A DNA stretch of 64,000 nt. Origin: Frigoribacterium sp. PhB116 (GTDB lineage: Bacteria > Actinomycetota > Actinomycetes > Actinomycetales > Microbacteriaceae). How positions within the stretch are numbered: the stretch's first letter is position 1; each line of letters opens with the position of its first letter. The stretch spans positions 310,001 through 374,000 of the forward strand of contig NZ_SOBE01000002.1 in assembly GCF_004364285.1 (NCBI RefSeq), in the 5' to 3' direction. The notes under the pieces were generated by a model. It was not told where the DNA came from. It saw nothing but the letters and a program-made list of their open reading frames with translations, and ran no database searches. Position numbers and translations under genes: made by a program. This document shows, piece by piece, positions 1-9,736 of the stretch.

Positions 1-432
1 CTCCGCGAGCTCGCCGAGATCGGGGTGGTTGGCCAGCACGAGGGGGATCTCGACGGGCAGCTGGCCGGCACGCTGGCGGAACAGCAGGTCGTTGAGGCAG
101 TGCGCCGCCTTGCTCGCGAGCACGAGCGTGCGGGTCGGCCGACCGACGACGTCGAGTTCGTGCTGCATGCCGTAGCGCTCGACGACGGGGGCGAGCCGCG
201 ACTCGAACGCCGCGCGCTCGCCGGGCGCCTCGACCTGCAGCCGCATGAAGAAGGTGCCGGTGTCGTGGCTCGAGAACTGGGCGGACTCGGTGATGTTGCC
301 GCCCGCCTCCACCACCGCTCCGCTGATCGCGTGGACGATGCCGGGGGCGTCGTCGCAGACGAGCGTGAGGGTCCAGTGGGTCGTCGGCGCGGCGGGGGCG
401 GCAGCCGAGGAGGCGGTGGTCGGGTCGGTCAC
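1..432 (-). CDS. purU: Formyltetrahydrofolate deformylase, N-terminal part (runs off left edge)
   Basis: PurU hydrolyses 10-formyl-tetrahydrofolate to formate and tetrahydrofolate in the cytoplasm, feeding formate to purine synthesis. The 144 codons present start at a GTG at 430-432. They show an N-terminal ACT regulatory domain (residues about 17-95, with WTLTLVCDDAPGIVHAIS and a FSSHDTGTFFMRLQ strand). The start of the formyltransferase-like catalytic domain follows (RTLVLASKAAHCLNDLL, then VEIPLVLANHPDL). ACT plus this LVLASKAAHCLNDLL segment is diagnostic of PurU rather than PurN. The catalytic Asn/His/Asp lie beyond the window edge. No Shine-Dalgarno stands out before the GTG. Confidence 0.93.
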   Translation of the reverse strand, partial: MTDPTTASSAAAPAAPTTHWTLTLVCDDAPGIVHAISGAVVEAGGNITESAQFSSHDTGTFFMRLQVEAPGERAAFESRLAPVVERYGMQHELDVVGRPTRTLVLASKAAHCLNDLLFRQRAGQLPVEIPLVLANHPDLGELAE

Positions 433-462
433 CAGCCCAGGGTAGTGCGCGGGTCGGCTCTG

Positions 463-870
463 CTACGCGACCGCGGAGACGAGCAGCGCCGACAGCGTGA
501 CCAGCGGGAACAGCCCCTGGGTCGCGGCGGCGCGCGCCTTGCTGCGGTCGGTGACGACGAGCACGAGCGCGGCGGCGAGCATCGAGCCCGTGCCGGCGAG
601 GAGGAGGGCGAGACCGGCAGGGGAGGCCTCGGAGGCGGGACCGACGCCTCCGGCGATCACCAGGGCCACGCCGACCGCCGTCACGATCGCGAGGAACAGG
701 TTGTAGAAGCCCTGGTTCAGCGCGAGCGGCTTCGTGTGCTCGGCCTGGGCGTCGCTCGTGATGCCGAAGGTGGCGCGGACGCGCGGGGTCGTCCAGAGCA
801 CGGACTCCATCACGAAGATGTACACGTGCAGCAGGGCCGCGAGGGAGGCGGCGACGAGGGCGACGATCAT
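463..870 (-). CDS. DUF1304 family small membrane protein
   Basis: A 135-residue integral membrane protein with four hydrophobic segments (about residues 1-20, 50-75, 83-105 and 115-135). The family pattern is clear: an N-terminal helix with HVYIFVMESVLW, then a middle segment ALNQGFYNLFLA. DUF1304 proteins are widespread and have no established biochemical role. The gene stands alone between purU and the ribokinase gene. A TAGAGT hexamer about a dozen bases before the ATG suggests a very short leader. Confidence 0.88.
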   Translation of the reverse strand: MIVALVAASLAALLHVYIFVMESVLWTTPRVRATFGITSDAQAEHTKPLALNQGFYNLFLAIVTAVGVALVIAGGVGPASEASPAGLALLLAGTGSMLAAALVLVVTDRSKARAAATQGLFPLVTLSALLVSAVA

Positions 871-958
871 GTGCCGACTCTAGGCCCGGGGGCGCGCTGG
901 CCGGCAGGCGGTGCCTCGGCTCCGGGGCGGGGGTCACCCTGCCGCATCGGGTTTCGGG

Positions 959-1028
959 CATCACGTCCCGTCACGACGCGACGTGATGCTCGGAACTCAA
1001 TGCGACACTGTCGGGGTCGGGTCTAACG
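959..1028 (+). promoter_or_regulatory. Inverted repeat and putative promoter ahead of rbsK
   Basis: CATCACGTC at 959-967 and GACGTGATG at 980-988 form perfect 9-base arms around a 12-base spacer, an operator-like dyad. About 35 bases downstream a TAACGT hexamer (near 1023-1028) could be a -10 element. This is the only regulatory-looking structure before the ribokinase start at 1118. No regulator gene is adjacent, so the binding protein is unknown. Confidence 0.45.
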
Positions 1029-1117
1029 TCGGGGGAGCGGTCTCGGGAGATCGGTCTGCCCGCCGCGGGACCGCCTCCAGGCCGCCACTCGAGCTCACGA
1101 CGGAGGGACCTGGACCC

Positions 1118-2257
1118 ATGCCCCGCTCTGCTGACGCGATCTGCGCTGACGAGGTCGGCGCCGAGGTGGTCGGTGCCGACGTGGTCGGTGCCGGCGCCGG
1201 GGTCGGCGGCTCCGACCCGGCCCGTGCCGGCGTGGTCGTCGTCGGGTCGATCAACGTCGACCAGGTCGTGACGGTCGACCGCCTCCCCCTCCCCGGCGAG
1301 ACGCTGATCGGCACGTCGATGACGTTGCTGCCCGGCGGCAAGGGTGCGAACCAGGCCGTCGCCGCGGCCCGTCGGGGCGCGGCCACGACGATGATCGGCG
1401 CGGTCGGCGACGACGTGCACGCCTCAGCGGCGCTGCCGCTGCTCGTCGAGAGCGGCGTCGACGTCGAGCGGGTCGCCACGGCGGAGGGCCCCACCGGGCT
1501 CGCCGTGGTGAGCGTCGGCTCCGACTCCGAGAACACGATCGTCGTCGTGCCCGGCGCCAATGCGTCGGTCGACGAGGAGGCGGTCGACCGGCACGCCGAG
1601 GTCGTCTCCCGTGCCGCCGTGGTCGTGCTGCAGGGCGAGATCCCCGTCTCGGGGATCGAGCGCGCGGCACGGCTCGCGACGGGACGCCTGGTGCTCAACC
1701 TCGCGCCCGTCGTCGCGGTCTCGGCCGAGGTCGTCCGGCTCGGGGACCCGCTCGTGCTCAACGAGCACGAGGGGCGGCTGCTGCTCGAGCTCGTCGCGCC
1801 GGAGGCTGCCGAGCGCCTCGCGGGACGGGACGCGTCGCGTGACGCGACCGGCGCCTCCTCGGCTGCTGCCCCTTCGGACCCGTCGTCCCCGGACGCGTCT
1901 GATGTCTCGTCGGATGACGACGCGGCCGTCGTCGCCGAGTTGCGCGGCCTGGGCGTCGCCTCCGTCGTGCTCACGCGCGGTGCGGCCGGCGCCCTGGTCT
2001 CGGACGCCTCCGGCTCGTGGTCGGTGCCGTCCCCGCGGGTGCGGGCCGTCGACTCGTCCGGAGCCGGCGACGCGTTCGTCGGCGCGCTGAGCGCCGCGCT
2101 CGCGGGCGGCTCCTCGCTGCTCGAGGCCGCGCAGAAGGCGGTGCGCGTCGGCGCCTACTCGGTCACGACCGCGGGCACCCAGCCCTCGTACCCGGGGGCC
2201 GACGACGAGCTGCCGTCGACGGACGAGCAGGTCACGGCGATCCCGGGCCTCTCCTGA
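1118..2257 (+). CDS. rbsK: Ribokinase (PfkB family)
   Basis: Phosphorylates ribose or a related pentose with ATP in the cytoplasm. The chosen ATG follows GGAGGG at about 1102; longer in-frame readings upstream are low-complexity. Residues 41-48 give the first strand (VVVGSINVD), 73-79 carry PfkB signature 1 (GGKGANQ) and 312-320 carry signature 2 (DSSGAGDAF), with Asp318 the expected catalytic base and the GAGD anion hole. At 379 residues it exceeds the usual ~305. The excess is an acidic N-terminal tail of about 35 residues and a Ser/Asp/Ala-rich insertion of about 35 residues near residue 245. The substrate is inferred from similarity; a related PfkB sugar kinase is possible. Confidence 0.85.
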   Translation: MPRSADAICADEVGAEVVGADVVGAGAGVGGSDPARAGVVVVGSINVDQVVTVDRLPLPGETLIGTSMTLLPGGKGANQAVAAARRGAATTMIGAVGDDVHASAALPLLVESGVDVERVATAEGPTGLAVVSVGSDSENTIVVVPGANASVDEEAVDRHAEVVSRAAVVVLQGEIPVSGIERAARLATGRLVLNLAPVVAVSAEVVRLGDPLVLNEHEGRLLLELVAPEAAERLAGRDASRDATGASSAAAPSDPSSPDASDVSSDDDAAVVAELRGLGVASVVLTRGAAGALVSDASGSWSVPSPRVRAVDSSGAGDAFVGALSAALAGGSSLLEAAQKAVRVGAYSVTTAGTQPSYPGADDELPSTDEQVTAIPGLS

Positions 2258-2375
2258 GCCGTGCTGCTGCGCGGTGCGGGCCGGGGCATCAGGCCGAAGC
2301 GAGAGTGGTCGGGTCCTGTCGGCCCGTGGTTGCTGGGCCGGAGGGCCTCGCCCCGCCGGATCACGCTCAAATTAC

Positions 2376-2405
2376 GGGGCTTGGGCTTGGGGGCTGGGGC
2401 TGGGG
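2376..2405 (+). other. G-rich tract able to form a G-quadruplex
   Basis: Five runs of three to five G (2376-2379, 2383-2385, 2389-2393, 2396-2399, 2402-2405) are separated by 2-3 base spacers of C/T. This meets the usual G3+N1-7 quadruplex rule. It lies in the 220-base gap between the convergent rbsK and AI-2E genes, where no ordinary terminator hairpin was seen. Confidence 0.5.
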
Positions 2406-2477
2406 CGGCTGGTGGCGACGGAGGCCGAACCAGACGAAGTGATGCCCGGAAGCGCGCAGGCCAACTGACGCGTCGCC

Positions 2478-3725
2478 TCAGGCGCCGGCGGGCGGCGCGC
2501 CGTCGACGGCGACCGGGCCCTCGCGGCGGGCCTTCCAGCGGCCCGACGCGACGTACTTGACCATGACGTTGACGGTCGCGGCGGTGGGCACGGCGAAGAG
2601 CGCTCCGGGGATGCCGGCCACGAGCGAGCCCGCCGCCACCGCGAAGACCACGGCGAGGGGGTGCACCTTCACCGCGCCTCCCATGACGAGGGGCTGCAGC
2701 ACGTGCGCCTCGAGCAGGTGCACGAGCAGCACCCCGCCGAGCATGACGAGCGCCTGGACCGGCCCGGCGACGACGAGCGCGAGCACGACGGCGAGCGCAC
2801 CCGTCACGATCGCTCCGAGCACGGGGATGAACGACGCGAGGAACACGAGGATCGCGATCGGCACCGCCAGCGGCAGCCCGAGGAAGAACGCGAACAGGCC
2901 GATCCCGATGCCGTTCGCCGCGGCGACCACGACCTGCACCTTCACGAACGAGGTGAGCGTCTGCCAGCCGGCCTGGCCCGCACCGTCGACGGCCGGCCGT
3001 GCCGCCCGCGGGAACAGCCGGACGACCCAGTGCCAGACGCCCCGACCGTCGATCAGCAGGAAGATCGTCGCGAAGAGCGTCAGCAGCCCGCCCGCGACGA
3101 GGTGCCCGGCCGCCGAGCCGATCGCCGCGACGCCGCTGAGGATCTGCTGGCTCGCGTCCTGCAGTGCCTGCCCCGCCTGGCCGACGTACTGGTCGAACTC
3201 GCCGTCGGTGAGCTTCAGCGGCGACGTCCGCAGGAACTGCCGCAGGCTGTCGTACGCCGCCATGCCCTTGTCGCTCAGGTCGCCCGCACCCGCACGCACC
3301 TGGGTCACGACGAGCACGAGCAGGCCGCCGACCACGACGACGAGCGCGAGCAGCGCCACCACGATCGCGAGCCAGTGCGGCACCCGCCGCCGCGTGAGGA
3401 GGCGCACGACGGGCTGCAGCAGCGCGCAGATCAGGATCGCGATCAGCAGCGGCACCACGATCTCCTCGAGGCGGGACACCAGCCAGCCCAGCACCGCGAG
3501 GCACGCCGCGACGACCAGCAGGCGCCAGCCCCAGGCGCCGGCCACGAGCATGCCCGGCGGGACCGCGCCGGGTGCGAGGGCGCGGCCGGGGGAGCCGGCC
3601 CGCACCTCCTCGGCCTCGCCCGCGACGGGGACACGAGGAGGCGCTCCGGGCTCGCCGAGGTCGGCCCCGGTCGTCGAGGTGGTCGGGTCGGTCGTCGCGC
3701 TGCGGCGGCGCCAGGGGAGGTCCAT
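2478..3725 (-). CDS. AI-2E family transporter (PerM-like permease)
   Basis: A 415-residue polytopic inner-membrane protein. A Pro/Gly-rich cytoplasmic tail of about 60 residues precedes eight hydrophobic segments in the family order: two pairs near residues 63-110, a helix near 112-138, a soluble region near 140-210, then a dense helical C-terminal half. Family hallmarks are the LEEIVVPLLIAILICALLQP stretch after the first helix and the C-terminal PLVMGGAVKVHPLAVVFAV motif. Members have been linked to autoinducer-2 export or Na+/H+ exchange, but the substrate cannot be read from sequence. It is divergent from the LacI regulator and convergent with rbsK. Confidence 0.88.
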   Translation of the reverse strand: MDLPWRRRSATTDPTTSTTGADLGEPGAPPRVPVAGEAEEVRAGSPGRALAPGAVPPGMLVAGAWGWRLLVVAACLAVLGWLVSRLEEIVVPLLIAILICALLQPVVRLLTRRRVPHWLAIVVALLALVVVVGGLLVLVVTQVRAGAGDLSDKGMAAYDSLRQFLRTSPLKLTDGEFDQYVGQAGQALQDASQQILSGVAAIGSAAGHLVAGGLLTLFATIFLLIDGRGVWHWVVRLFPRAARPAVDGAGQAGWQTLTSFVKVQVVVAAANGIGIGLFAFFLGLPLAVPIAILVFLASFIPVLGAIVTGALAVVLALVVAGPVQALVMLGGVLLVHLLEAHVLQPLVMGGAVKVHPLAVVFAVAAGSLVAGIPGALFAVPTAATVNVMVKYVASGRWKARREGPVAVDGAPPAGA

Positions 3726-3825
3726 GGTCGGAGTCTCCGGTCAGTCGGCTATCAGTGGGCTGTGACTCCGCCGATCCGGGCGTGGACGTGCGCTGGACGG
3801 CCATCCGTCGGCGCGTGCACCTAGG

Positions 3826-3843
3826 CGTGCGCCGGGGCGCACG
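3826..3843. promoter_or_regulatory. Short perfect hairpin in divergent promoter region
   Basis: CGTGCGCC and GGCGCACG form an 8-base stem around GG. It sits in the 239-base gap between the divergent AI-2E gene and lacI. A possible -10 (TAGCAT, about 3897) for lacI lies downstream. Its role as operator or leader hairpin is undetermined. Confidence 0.3.
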
Positions 3844-3964
3844 ACTGCTCCTGCGTCGTCTCGGCGGCCGGGCACGGGGTGCTCGCGGGGGCTGCCGTAG
3901 CATCGACGGGTCCCCGGCCGCCGCCGAGGACCAGCCGACAGGCCGACCGACGAGGAGGCGCGAC

Positions 3965-5050
3965 GTGACGGACAGGGTCACCATCGTCGAGGTCGCCGCC
4001 CGTGCCGGCGTCGCCATCAGCTCGGTCTCCAGTGCGCTCAACGACCGGCCCGGCGTCTCGGAGCAGACGCGCGCGCGGATCAAGCAGGCCGCCTCCGACC
4101 TCGGCTTCGTGCCCAGCGTCCGGGGCCGCTCGCTCAGCGCGAAGCGCGCCTTCACCGTCGGGCTGGTCGTGCACCGCGACCCGTTCGTGCTCGAGTCGGA
4201 CCCGTTCTTCGGCAGTTTCATCGGCGGTCTCGAGTCGGTGCTCGACCCGCGCGGCTACGCGCTGATCCTGCAGATGGGCTCGGCCGCCGACGAGACCCTG
4301 GACCGCTACCGGCGCCTGGCGGCCGGCCGTCGGGTCGACGGGGTGTTCCTCAACGAGCTCGTCGTCGATGACCCGCGCGTCGCCCTCGTGCAGCAGCTCG
4401 GCTTGTCGGCGGTCGGCGTGAACCCGGCCCCGGGGTTCCCGCTGCCCGCGGTGCACCAGGACGTCTCGGCGGGGGTCCACGAGCTCGTCGCCCACCTCGT
4501 GTCGCTCGGGCACCGACGGTTCGCCCACGTCGCCGGGCCGTCTCGGTTCGTCCACGCGGTGCACCGGGTCGAGGCGTGGCGCGAGGCGCTCGTCGCGGCG
4601 GGATGCGACCCCGGCGTGCTCGTCGAGGCGGACTTCACGTACGAGGGGGGACGTCGGGCCGCGGCCGAGCTGCTCGGCGGCGCTGCTCGCGACGGAGGTG
4701 CCGGCGACGGCGCTGCCGGCCGCGGCGACCGTCCCACTGCCGTGTTCTGCGCCAACGACCTCGCCGCGATCGGCTTCATGGCGGAGGCGGACGCCCGCGG
4801 CGTGCGCGTTCCCGAGGACGTCAGCGTGGCCGGCTTCGACGGCATCGAGCTGGGCACGTACGTGCGGCCTGCGTTGACCACGCTGACGACGGCGCCGCGG
4901 CTGCTCGGCGCGGAGGCCGCCCGGCTCCTGCTCGCCGCCGTCGAGGGCCCCGACGCCGACGCCGACCTGAGTGCGCCCGCGGTGGCGCGCGCCGGCATCG
5001 AGCCGGCGCGCCTGCTGGTCCGCGCCTCCACCGGTCCCGCTCCGCGCTGA
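3965..5050 (+). CDS. LacI family transcriptional regulator
   Basis: A 361-residue sugar-responsive DNA-binding protein. Residues 5-25 form the LacI helix-turn-helix (TIVEVAARAGVAISSVSSAL) and about 45-58 the hinge (RGRSLSAKRAFTVGLV). The remainder is the periplasmic-binding-like effector domain ending in the typical CANDLAAIGFMAEA and VSVAGFDGIELGTYVRPALTTL blocks. The GTG start is preceded by GAGGAGG at 3952-3958. An Ala/Gly/Asp-rich insertion near residues 235-255 is unusual. It lies just upstream of an 18-base palindrome of LacI-operator type and of an importer/glycosidase operon in the same direction, so it most likely represses that operon. Confidence 0.92.
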   Translation: MTDRVTIVEVAARAGVAISSVSSALNDRPGVSEQTRARIKQAASDLGFVPSVRGRSLSAKRAFTVGLVVHRDPFVLESDPFFGSFIGGLESVLDPRGYALILQMGSAADETLDRYRRLAAGRRVDGVFLNELVVDDPRVALVQQLGLSAVGVNPAPGFPLPAVHQDVSAGVHELVAHLVSLGHRRFAHVAGPSRFVHAVHRVEAWREALVAAGCDPGVLVEADFTYEGGRRAAAELLGGAARDGGAGDGAAGRGDRPTAVFCANDLAAIGFMAEADARGVRVPEDVSVAGFDGIELGTYVRPALTTLTTAPRLLGAEAARLLLAAVEGPDADADLSAPAVARAGIEPARLLVRASTGPAPR

Positions 5051-5077
5051 CGCCGCGGCGAGTCTGCCTGCTCCTCG

Positions 5078-5135
5078 AACCGCGTTCCGAACCATGAACC
5101 GCGAAAGAACGCGGTTCATGGTTCGGAACGCGGTT
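5078..5135. repeat. Long perfect inverted repeat, 26-base arms (twin of 13086-13145)
   Basis: Arms 5078-5103 and 5110-5135 are perfectly complementary around a 6-base AAAGAA loop. It lies 27 bases after the lacI stop codon and before the LacI-type operator, so it could end lacI transcription. A second copy with the same loop length stands after the secreted enzyme gene at 13042; the differences between copies include a compensated base pair. There is no U-tract. Confidence 0.85.
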
Positions 5136-5204
5136 GATGGCGAACCATGCGCGGGGAAGGGAGGCGGGGTTCCGCTTCGGAGGCGGGCGTGCTAGCTTCA
5201 CCTC

Positions 5205-5222
5205 TACCGAAACGTTTCGGTA
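5205..5222. promoter_or_regulatory. LacI-family operator of the glycan operon
   Basis: TACCGAAACGTTTCGGTA is a perfect 18-base palindrome with the central CG step typical of LacI/GalR operators. A possible -10 (TAGCTT, 5193-5198) lies just upstream, so the operator covers the predicted transcription start of the operon beginning at 5259. Repression by the adjacent LacI protein is inferred. Confidence 0.85.
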
Positions 5223-5258
5223 GATCGAGACAACCACCCGACGACGAAGTTGGTGCCC

Positions 5259-6533
<1,275 letters not shown>

Positions 6534-6578
6534 CCCGCACCCGCACCCGCACCCGCACGACACCCGCACCCGCACGAC
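6534..6578 (+). repeat. CCCGCA hexamer tandem repeat
   Basis: Seven near-exact ACCCGC/CCCGCA hexamers, interrupted by CGACA, fill the gap between the propeller gene and the binding-protein gene. It could form an unstructured pyrimidine-rich spacer on the mRNA; no hairpin is evident. Confidence 0.6.
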
Positions 6579-6619
6579 CCCTGCACCGCAGCGCACCACC
6601 CGAACCCAAGGAGAACACC

Positions 6620-7909
6620 GTGCAACGACGCACCGCACTCATCGGAGCCACCGTCCTGCTCGCCGGCCTCGGCCTGACCGCCTGCTCGGGCGGCGGGGGA
6701 GGAGGAGGCGGCGACGCCCTGACCGCGAAGGGCCCCATCACCATCTGGTACTCGAACAACGAGTCCGAGGTCGAGTGGGGCAAGGCCACGGTCGCGTCCT
6801 GGAACGCCGACCACCCCGACGAGCAGGTCAAGGGCCAGGAGATCCCGGCCGGCAAGTCGAGCGAAGAGGTCATCGGCGCCGCCATCACGGCCGGCAACGC
6901 CCCCTGCCTCGTCTACAACACGGCCCCGAGCGCGGTCGGCCAGTTCCAGAAGCAGGGCGGCCTCGTCGACCTGTCGAGCTTCGACGACGGCGCGGGGTAC
7001 ATCGAGGACCGCAGCGGCGACCTCGCCGAGCAGTACCAGGACGCCGACGGCAACTACTACCAGATGCCCTGGAAGTCGAACCCGGTGATGATCTTCTACA
7101 ACAAGGACCTCTTCACCCAGGCCGGCCTCGACGCGGAGAACCCCGAGCTGTCGACCTACGACGACTTCCTCGCCACGAGCAAGACGCTCGTCGACGCGGG
7201 CGTCTCCGACTACGCGATCCACCCGGCCCCGACCAGCGAGTTCTTCCAGTCGCAGTTCGACTTCATGCCGCTCTACGCGGCCGAGACCGGCGGCACCGGC
7301 CTGATCGAGGACGGCAAGGCCACCTTCGCCGACGGCGCGGGCGAGGACGTCGCCGGCTTCTGGCGCGACCTGTACGACCAGGGCCTGGCCGGCCAGGAGC
7401 AGTACACGGGCGACAGCTTCGCCGACGGCGAGGCCGCGATGTCGATCGTCGGCCCGTGGGCGGTCAACGTCTACGAGGACGTGAACTGGGGCGCCGTGCC
7501 GGTGCCCACCAAGGACGGCACCGACGCCGACGAGACCTACACGTTCAGCGACGCCAAGAACGTCGGCATGTACACGGCGTGCGAGAACCAGGGCACCGCG
7601 TGGGAGTTCCTGAAGTACTCGACCAGTGAGGACTCCGACCGCGCCCTGCTCGAGACCACGGGCCAGATGCCGATCCGCACCGACCTGGCCTCGACCTACT
7701 CCGACTACTTCGACGCCAACCCGTCGTACGCACTGTTCGGCGACCAGGCGGCCCGCACGATCGAGGTGCCGGCCGGCCCGAACACCGTGGCCGAGCTGCA
7801 GGCGTTCCGCGACGCGTGGTCGAAGAGCGTGATCTTCGGCGAGGGCGACGTCGGATCGTCGCTCAAGGACGCGGCCGACAAGGTCGACGAGCTCGCGGCC
7901 CAGGGCTGA
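6620..7909 (+). CDS. Sugar ABC transporter substrate-binding lipoprotein
   Basis: A 429-residue extracellular solute-binding protein family 1 member that captures a carbohydrate and delivers it to the permeases encoded next. The GTG start has AAGGAG at 6608-6613. A type II signal peptide ends in the lipobox LTAC with Cys22, followed by a poly-Gly linker. Mature features include ITIWYSNNESEVEWGKA near the N-terminus, MPWKSNPVMIFYNKDLF near residue 150 and FADGEAAMSIVGPWAVN near residue 270, all typical of family 1 binding proteins. The permease gene starts 6 bases after its stop. Confidence 0.94.
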   Translation: MQRRTALIGATVLLAGLGLTACSGGGGGGGGDALTAKGPITIWYSNNESEVEWGKATVASWNADHPDEQVKGQEIPAGKSSEEVIGAAITAGNAPCLVYNTAPSAVGQFQKQGGLVDLSSFDDGAGYIEDRSGDLAEQYQDADGNYYQMPWKSNPVMIFYNKDLFTQAGLDAENPELSTYDDFLATSKTLVDAGVSDYAIHPAPTSEFFQSQFDFMPLYAAETGGTGLIEDGKATFADGAGEDVAGFWRDLYDQGLAGQEQYTGDSFADGEAAMSIVGPWAVNVYEDVNWGAVPVPTKDGTDADETYTFSDAKNVGMYTACENQGTAWEFLKYSTSEDSDRALLETTGQMPIRTDLASTYSDYFDANPSYALFGDQAARTIEVPAGPNTVAELQAFRDAWSKSVIFGEGDVGSSLKDAADKVDELAAQG

Positions 7910-7914
7910 GACCC

Positions 7915-8889
7915 GTGTCCTCCCTCCGTGCCGGGGCGACCGCCCCGGTCACCGGCAGTCGACCCGAGGAGGCGCCCCCCGCCTCCTCGGGTCGGAAGGC
8001 CCGCGGGCGAGGCTCGCTGCTGGGCAAGAACCCGCTCGGCCTGCTCCTCAGCGCGCCGTACCTGGTCTTCGTGCTCGCGGTCTTCGCGTACCCGCTGATC
8101 TACGCGGTGTACATCGCGTTCCACGACTACTTCTTCACCGCGCCCGGCGCGGTCGTCGACCGGCCGTTCGTCGGGCTGGCGAACTTCGTCACGGCGTTCA
8201 CGGACCCGGCCGTCCTGCGGTCGTTCGGCAACGTCGGGATCTTCCTGGTCATCAACGTGCCGCTCACGGTCGTGCTGAGCATGGTGCTGGCGTCGGCGCT
8301 CGACAAGGTGTCGCACTTCAAGGGCTTCCTCCGCGTCGCGTTCTACGTGCCGTACCTCGCGGCGAGCGTCGCCGTCGTGGCCGTCTGGCTGTTCCTCTTC
8401 AACGGGAGCGGCCTGGTCAACCAGGTGCTGGGGCCGCTGGCTCCGTCGCCGTCGTGGCTGATCAACTCGGCCTGGGCGATGCCCTCGATCGCGCTGTTCG
8501 TCACGTGGAAGCAGCTCGGGTTCTACATCCTGCTGTACCTCGCGGCGCTGCAGAACGTGCCGAAGGAGCTCTACGAGGCGGCGTCGAGCGACGGCGCCGG
8601 CCCGATCCGGTCGTTCTTCACCGTGACCGTGCCCGGGGTGCGCCCCGCGACCGTGCTGGTGCTGCTCGTGTCGACGGTGACCGGGGCGAACCTGTTCACC
8701 GAGCCGTACCTCCTCACCGGCGGCGGCGGGCCGAACGGCGCCTCCACGTCCCCCGTCCTGCTGATGTACCAGAAGGGCATCGAGCAGGGGAACCCCGACC
8801 AGGCGGCCGCGATCGGCGTCGTGCTCGTCGTGCTCGTGCTGATCATCGCGCTGCTGCAGAACCGGTTCGCCGGCGGCAAGGAGGACTGA
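7915..8889 (+). CDS. Sugar ABC transporter permease, MalF type
   Basis: A 324-residue inner-membrane permease with six predicted helices after a 40-residue Pro/Arg-rich cytoplasmic tail. The ATPase-docking EAA loop reads EAASSDGAGPIRSFFTVTVPG-like near residue 222. The GTG at 7915, 5 bases after the upstream stop, was chosen because everything before it in frame belongs to the binding-protein gene. It should pair with the next protein to form the channel. No ATPase gene accompanies the set, as is common when a shared MsiK-like ATPase serves several sugar importers. Confidence 0.93.
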   Translation: MSSLRAGATAPVTGSRPEEAPPASSGRKARGRGSLLGKNPLGLLLSAPYLVFVLAVFAYPLIYAVYIAFHDYFFTAPGAVVDRPFVGLANFVTAFTDPAVLRSFGNVGIFLVINVPLTVVLSMVLASALDKVSHFKGFLRVAFYVPYLAASVAVVAVWLFLFNGSGLVNQVLGPLAPSPSWLINSAWAMPSIALFVTWKQLGFYILLYLAALQNVPKELYEAASSDGAGPIRSFFTVTVPGVRPATVLVLLVSTVTGANLFTEPYLLTGGGGPNGASTSPVLLMYQKGIEQGNPDQAAAIGVVLVVLVLIIALLQNRFAGGKED

Positions 8890-8890
8890 G

Positions 8891-9724
8891 ATGTCCAGGA
8901 CCCAGACCACGCTGCGAGGCGTCGTGCTCGCGCTCGGGGCGCTCGCGTTCCTCTTCCCGTTCTACTACATGGTGATCGGCTCGCTGCAGGCGCGGCCCGA
9001 CCCGACCGTCGCGGGCGCGTTCCCGCACCCGTCGAACCTCACCCTCGAGAACTACGCCGCGATCGACAGCCGCATCGGGCTGCTCACGGGGCTCGTCAAC
9101 TCGGGCATCTTCACCGCGGGCGTGCTGATCTGCACCGTCGTGTTCGGGGTGCTCGTCGGCTACGCGCTCGCCGTGCTGCAGTGGCGAGGACGCGGCGTGA
9201 CCTTCGCCCTCGCGCTGCTCGTGCAGGTGGTGCCGTTCCAGCTGCTGGTCATCCCGCTGTACGTGCTCATCGCGCGCAACTACGGGCTGAGCGACAACTA
9301 CCTCGGCATGATCCTGCCGTTCGCCATCAACTCGACGGCGGTGATCATCTTCCGGCAGTACTTCCTGCAGCTGCCCCGCGAGTTGTTCGAGGCGGCGCGC
9401 ATCGACGGCACCGGCGAGTTCCGGCTGCTGTGGAACATCGCCCTGCCGCTCGTCCGCCCCGCGCTCGTCACGGCCCTGCTGCTGACGTTCATCGGGCCGT
9501 GGAACGAGTTCCTCTGGCCGTTCCTCATCACCAAGGAGGCGTCGATGCAGCCGCTCGCCGTCTCGCTGGCGAACTACATCTCGAACGTCGCCGCCACCGC
9601 CGCCAACCCCTTCGGCGCGACCCTGGCCGGAGCCGTCGTGCTCGCCGCCCCGGTCGTGCTGCTGTTCATCGTGTTCCAGCGCTACTTCATCTCGACCGAC
9701 GTCGGCTCGAGCGTGAAGGGCTGA
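8891..9724 (+). CDS. Sugar ABC transporter permease, MalG type
   Basis: A 277-residue permease with six hydrophobic segments. Its EAA loop (EAARIDGTGEFRLLWNIALP) lies near residue 170. It starts 1 base after the previous stop, with AAGGAGG at 8879-8885 inside the upstream gene, indicating coupled translation. The C-terminus IVFQRYFISTDVGSSVKG is the usual MalG-like ending. It partners the MalF-type protein encoded upstream. Confidence 0.94.
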   Translation: MSRTQTTLRGVVLALGALAFLFPFYYMVIGSLQARPDPTVAGAFPHPSNLTLENYAAIDSRIGLLTGLVNSGIFTAGVLICTVVFGVLVGYALAVLQWRGRGVTFALALLVQVVPFQLLVIPLYVLIARNYGLSDNYLGMILPFAINSTAVIIFRQYFLQLPRELFEAARIDGTGEFRLLWNIALPLVRPALVTALLLTFIGPWNEFLWPFLITKEASMQPLAVSLANYISNVAATAANPFGATLAGAVVLAAPVVLLFIVFQRYFISTDVGSSVKG

Positions 9725-9736
9725 CAGGAGATCCCC

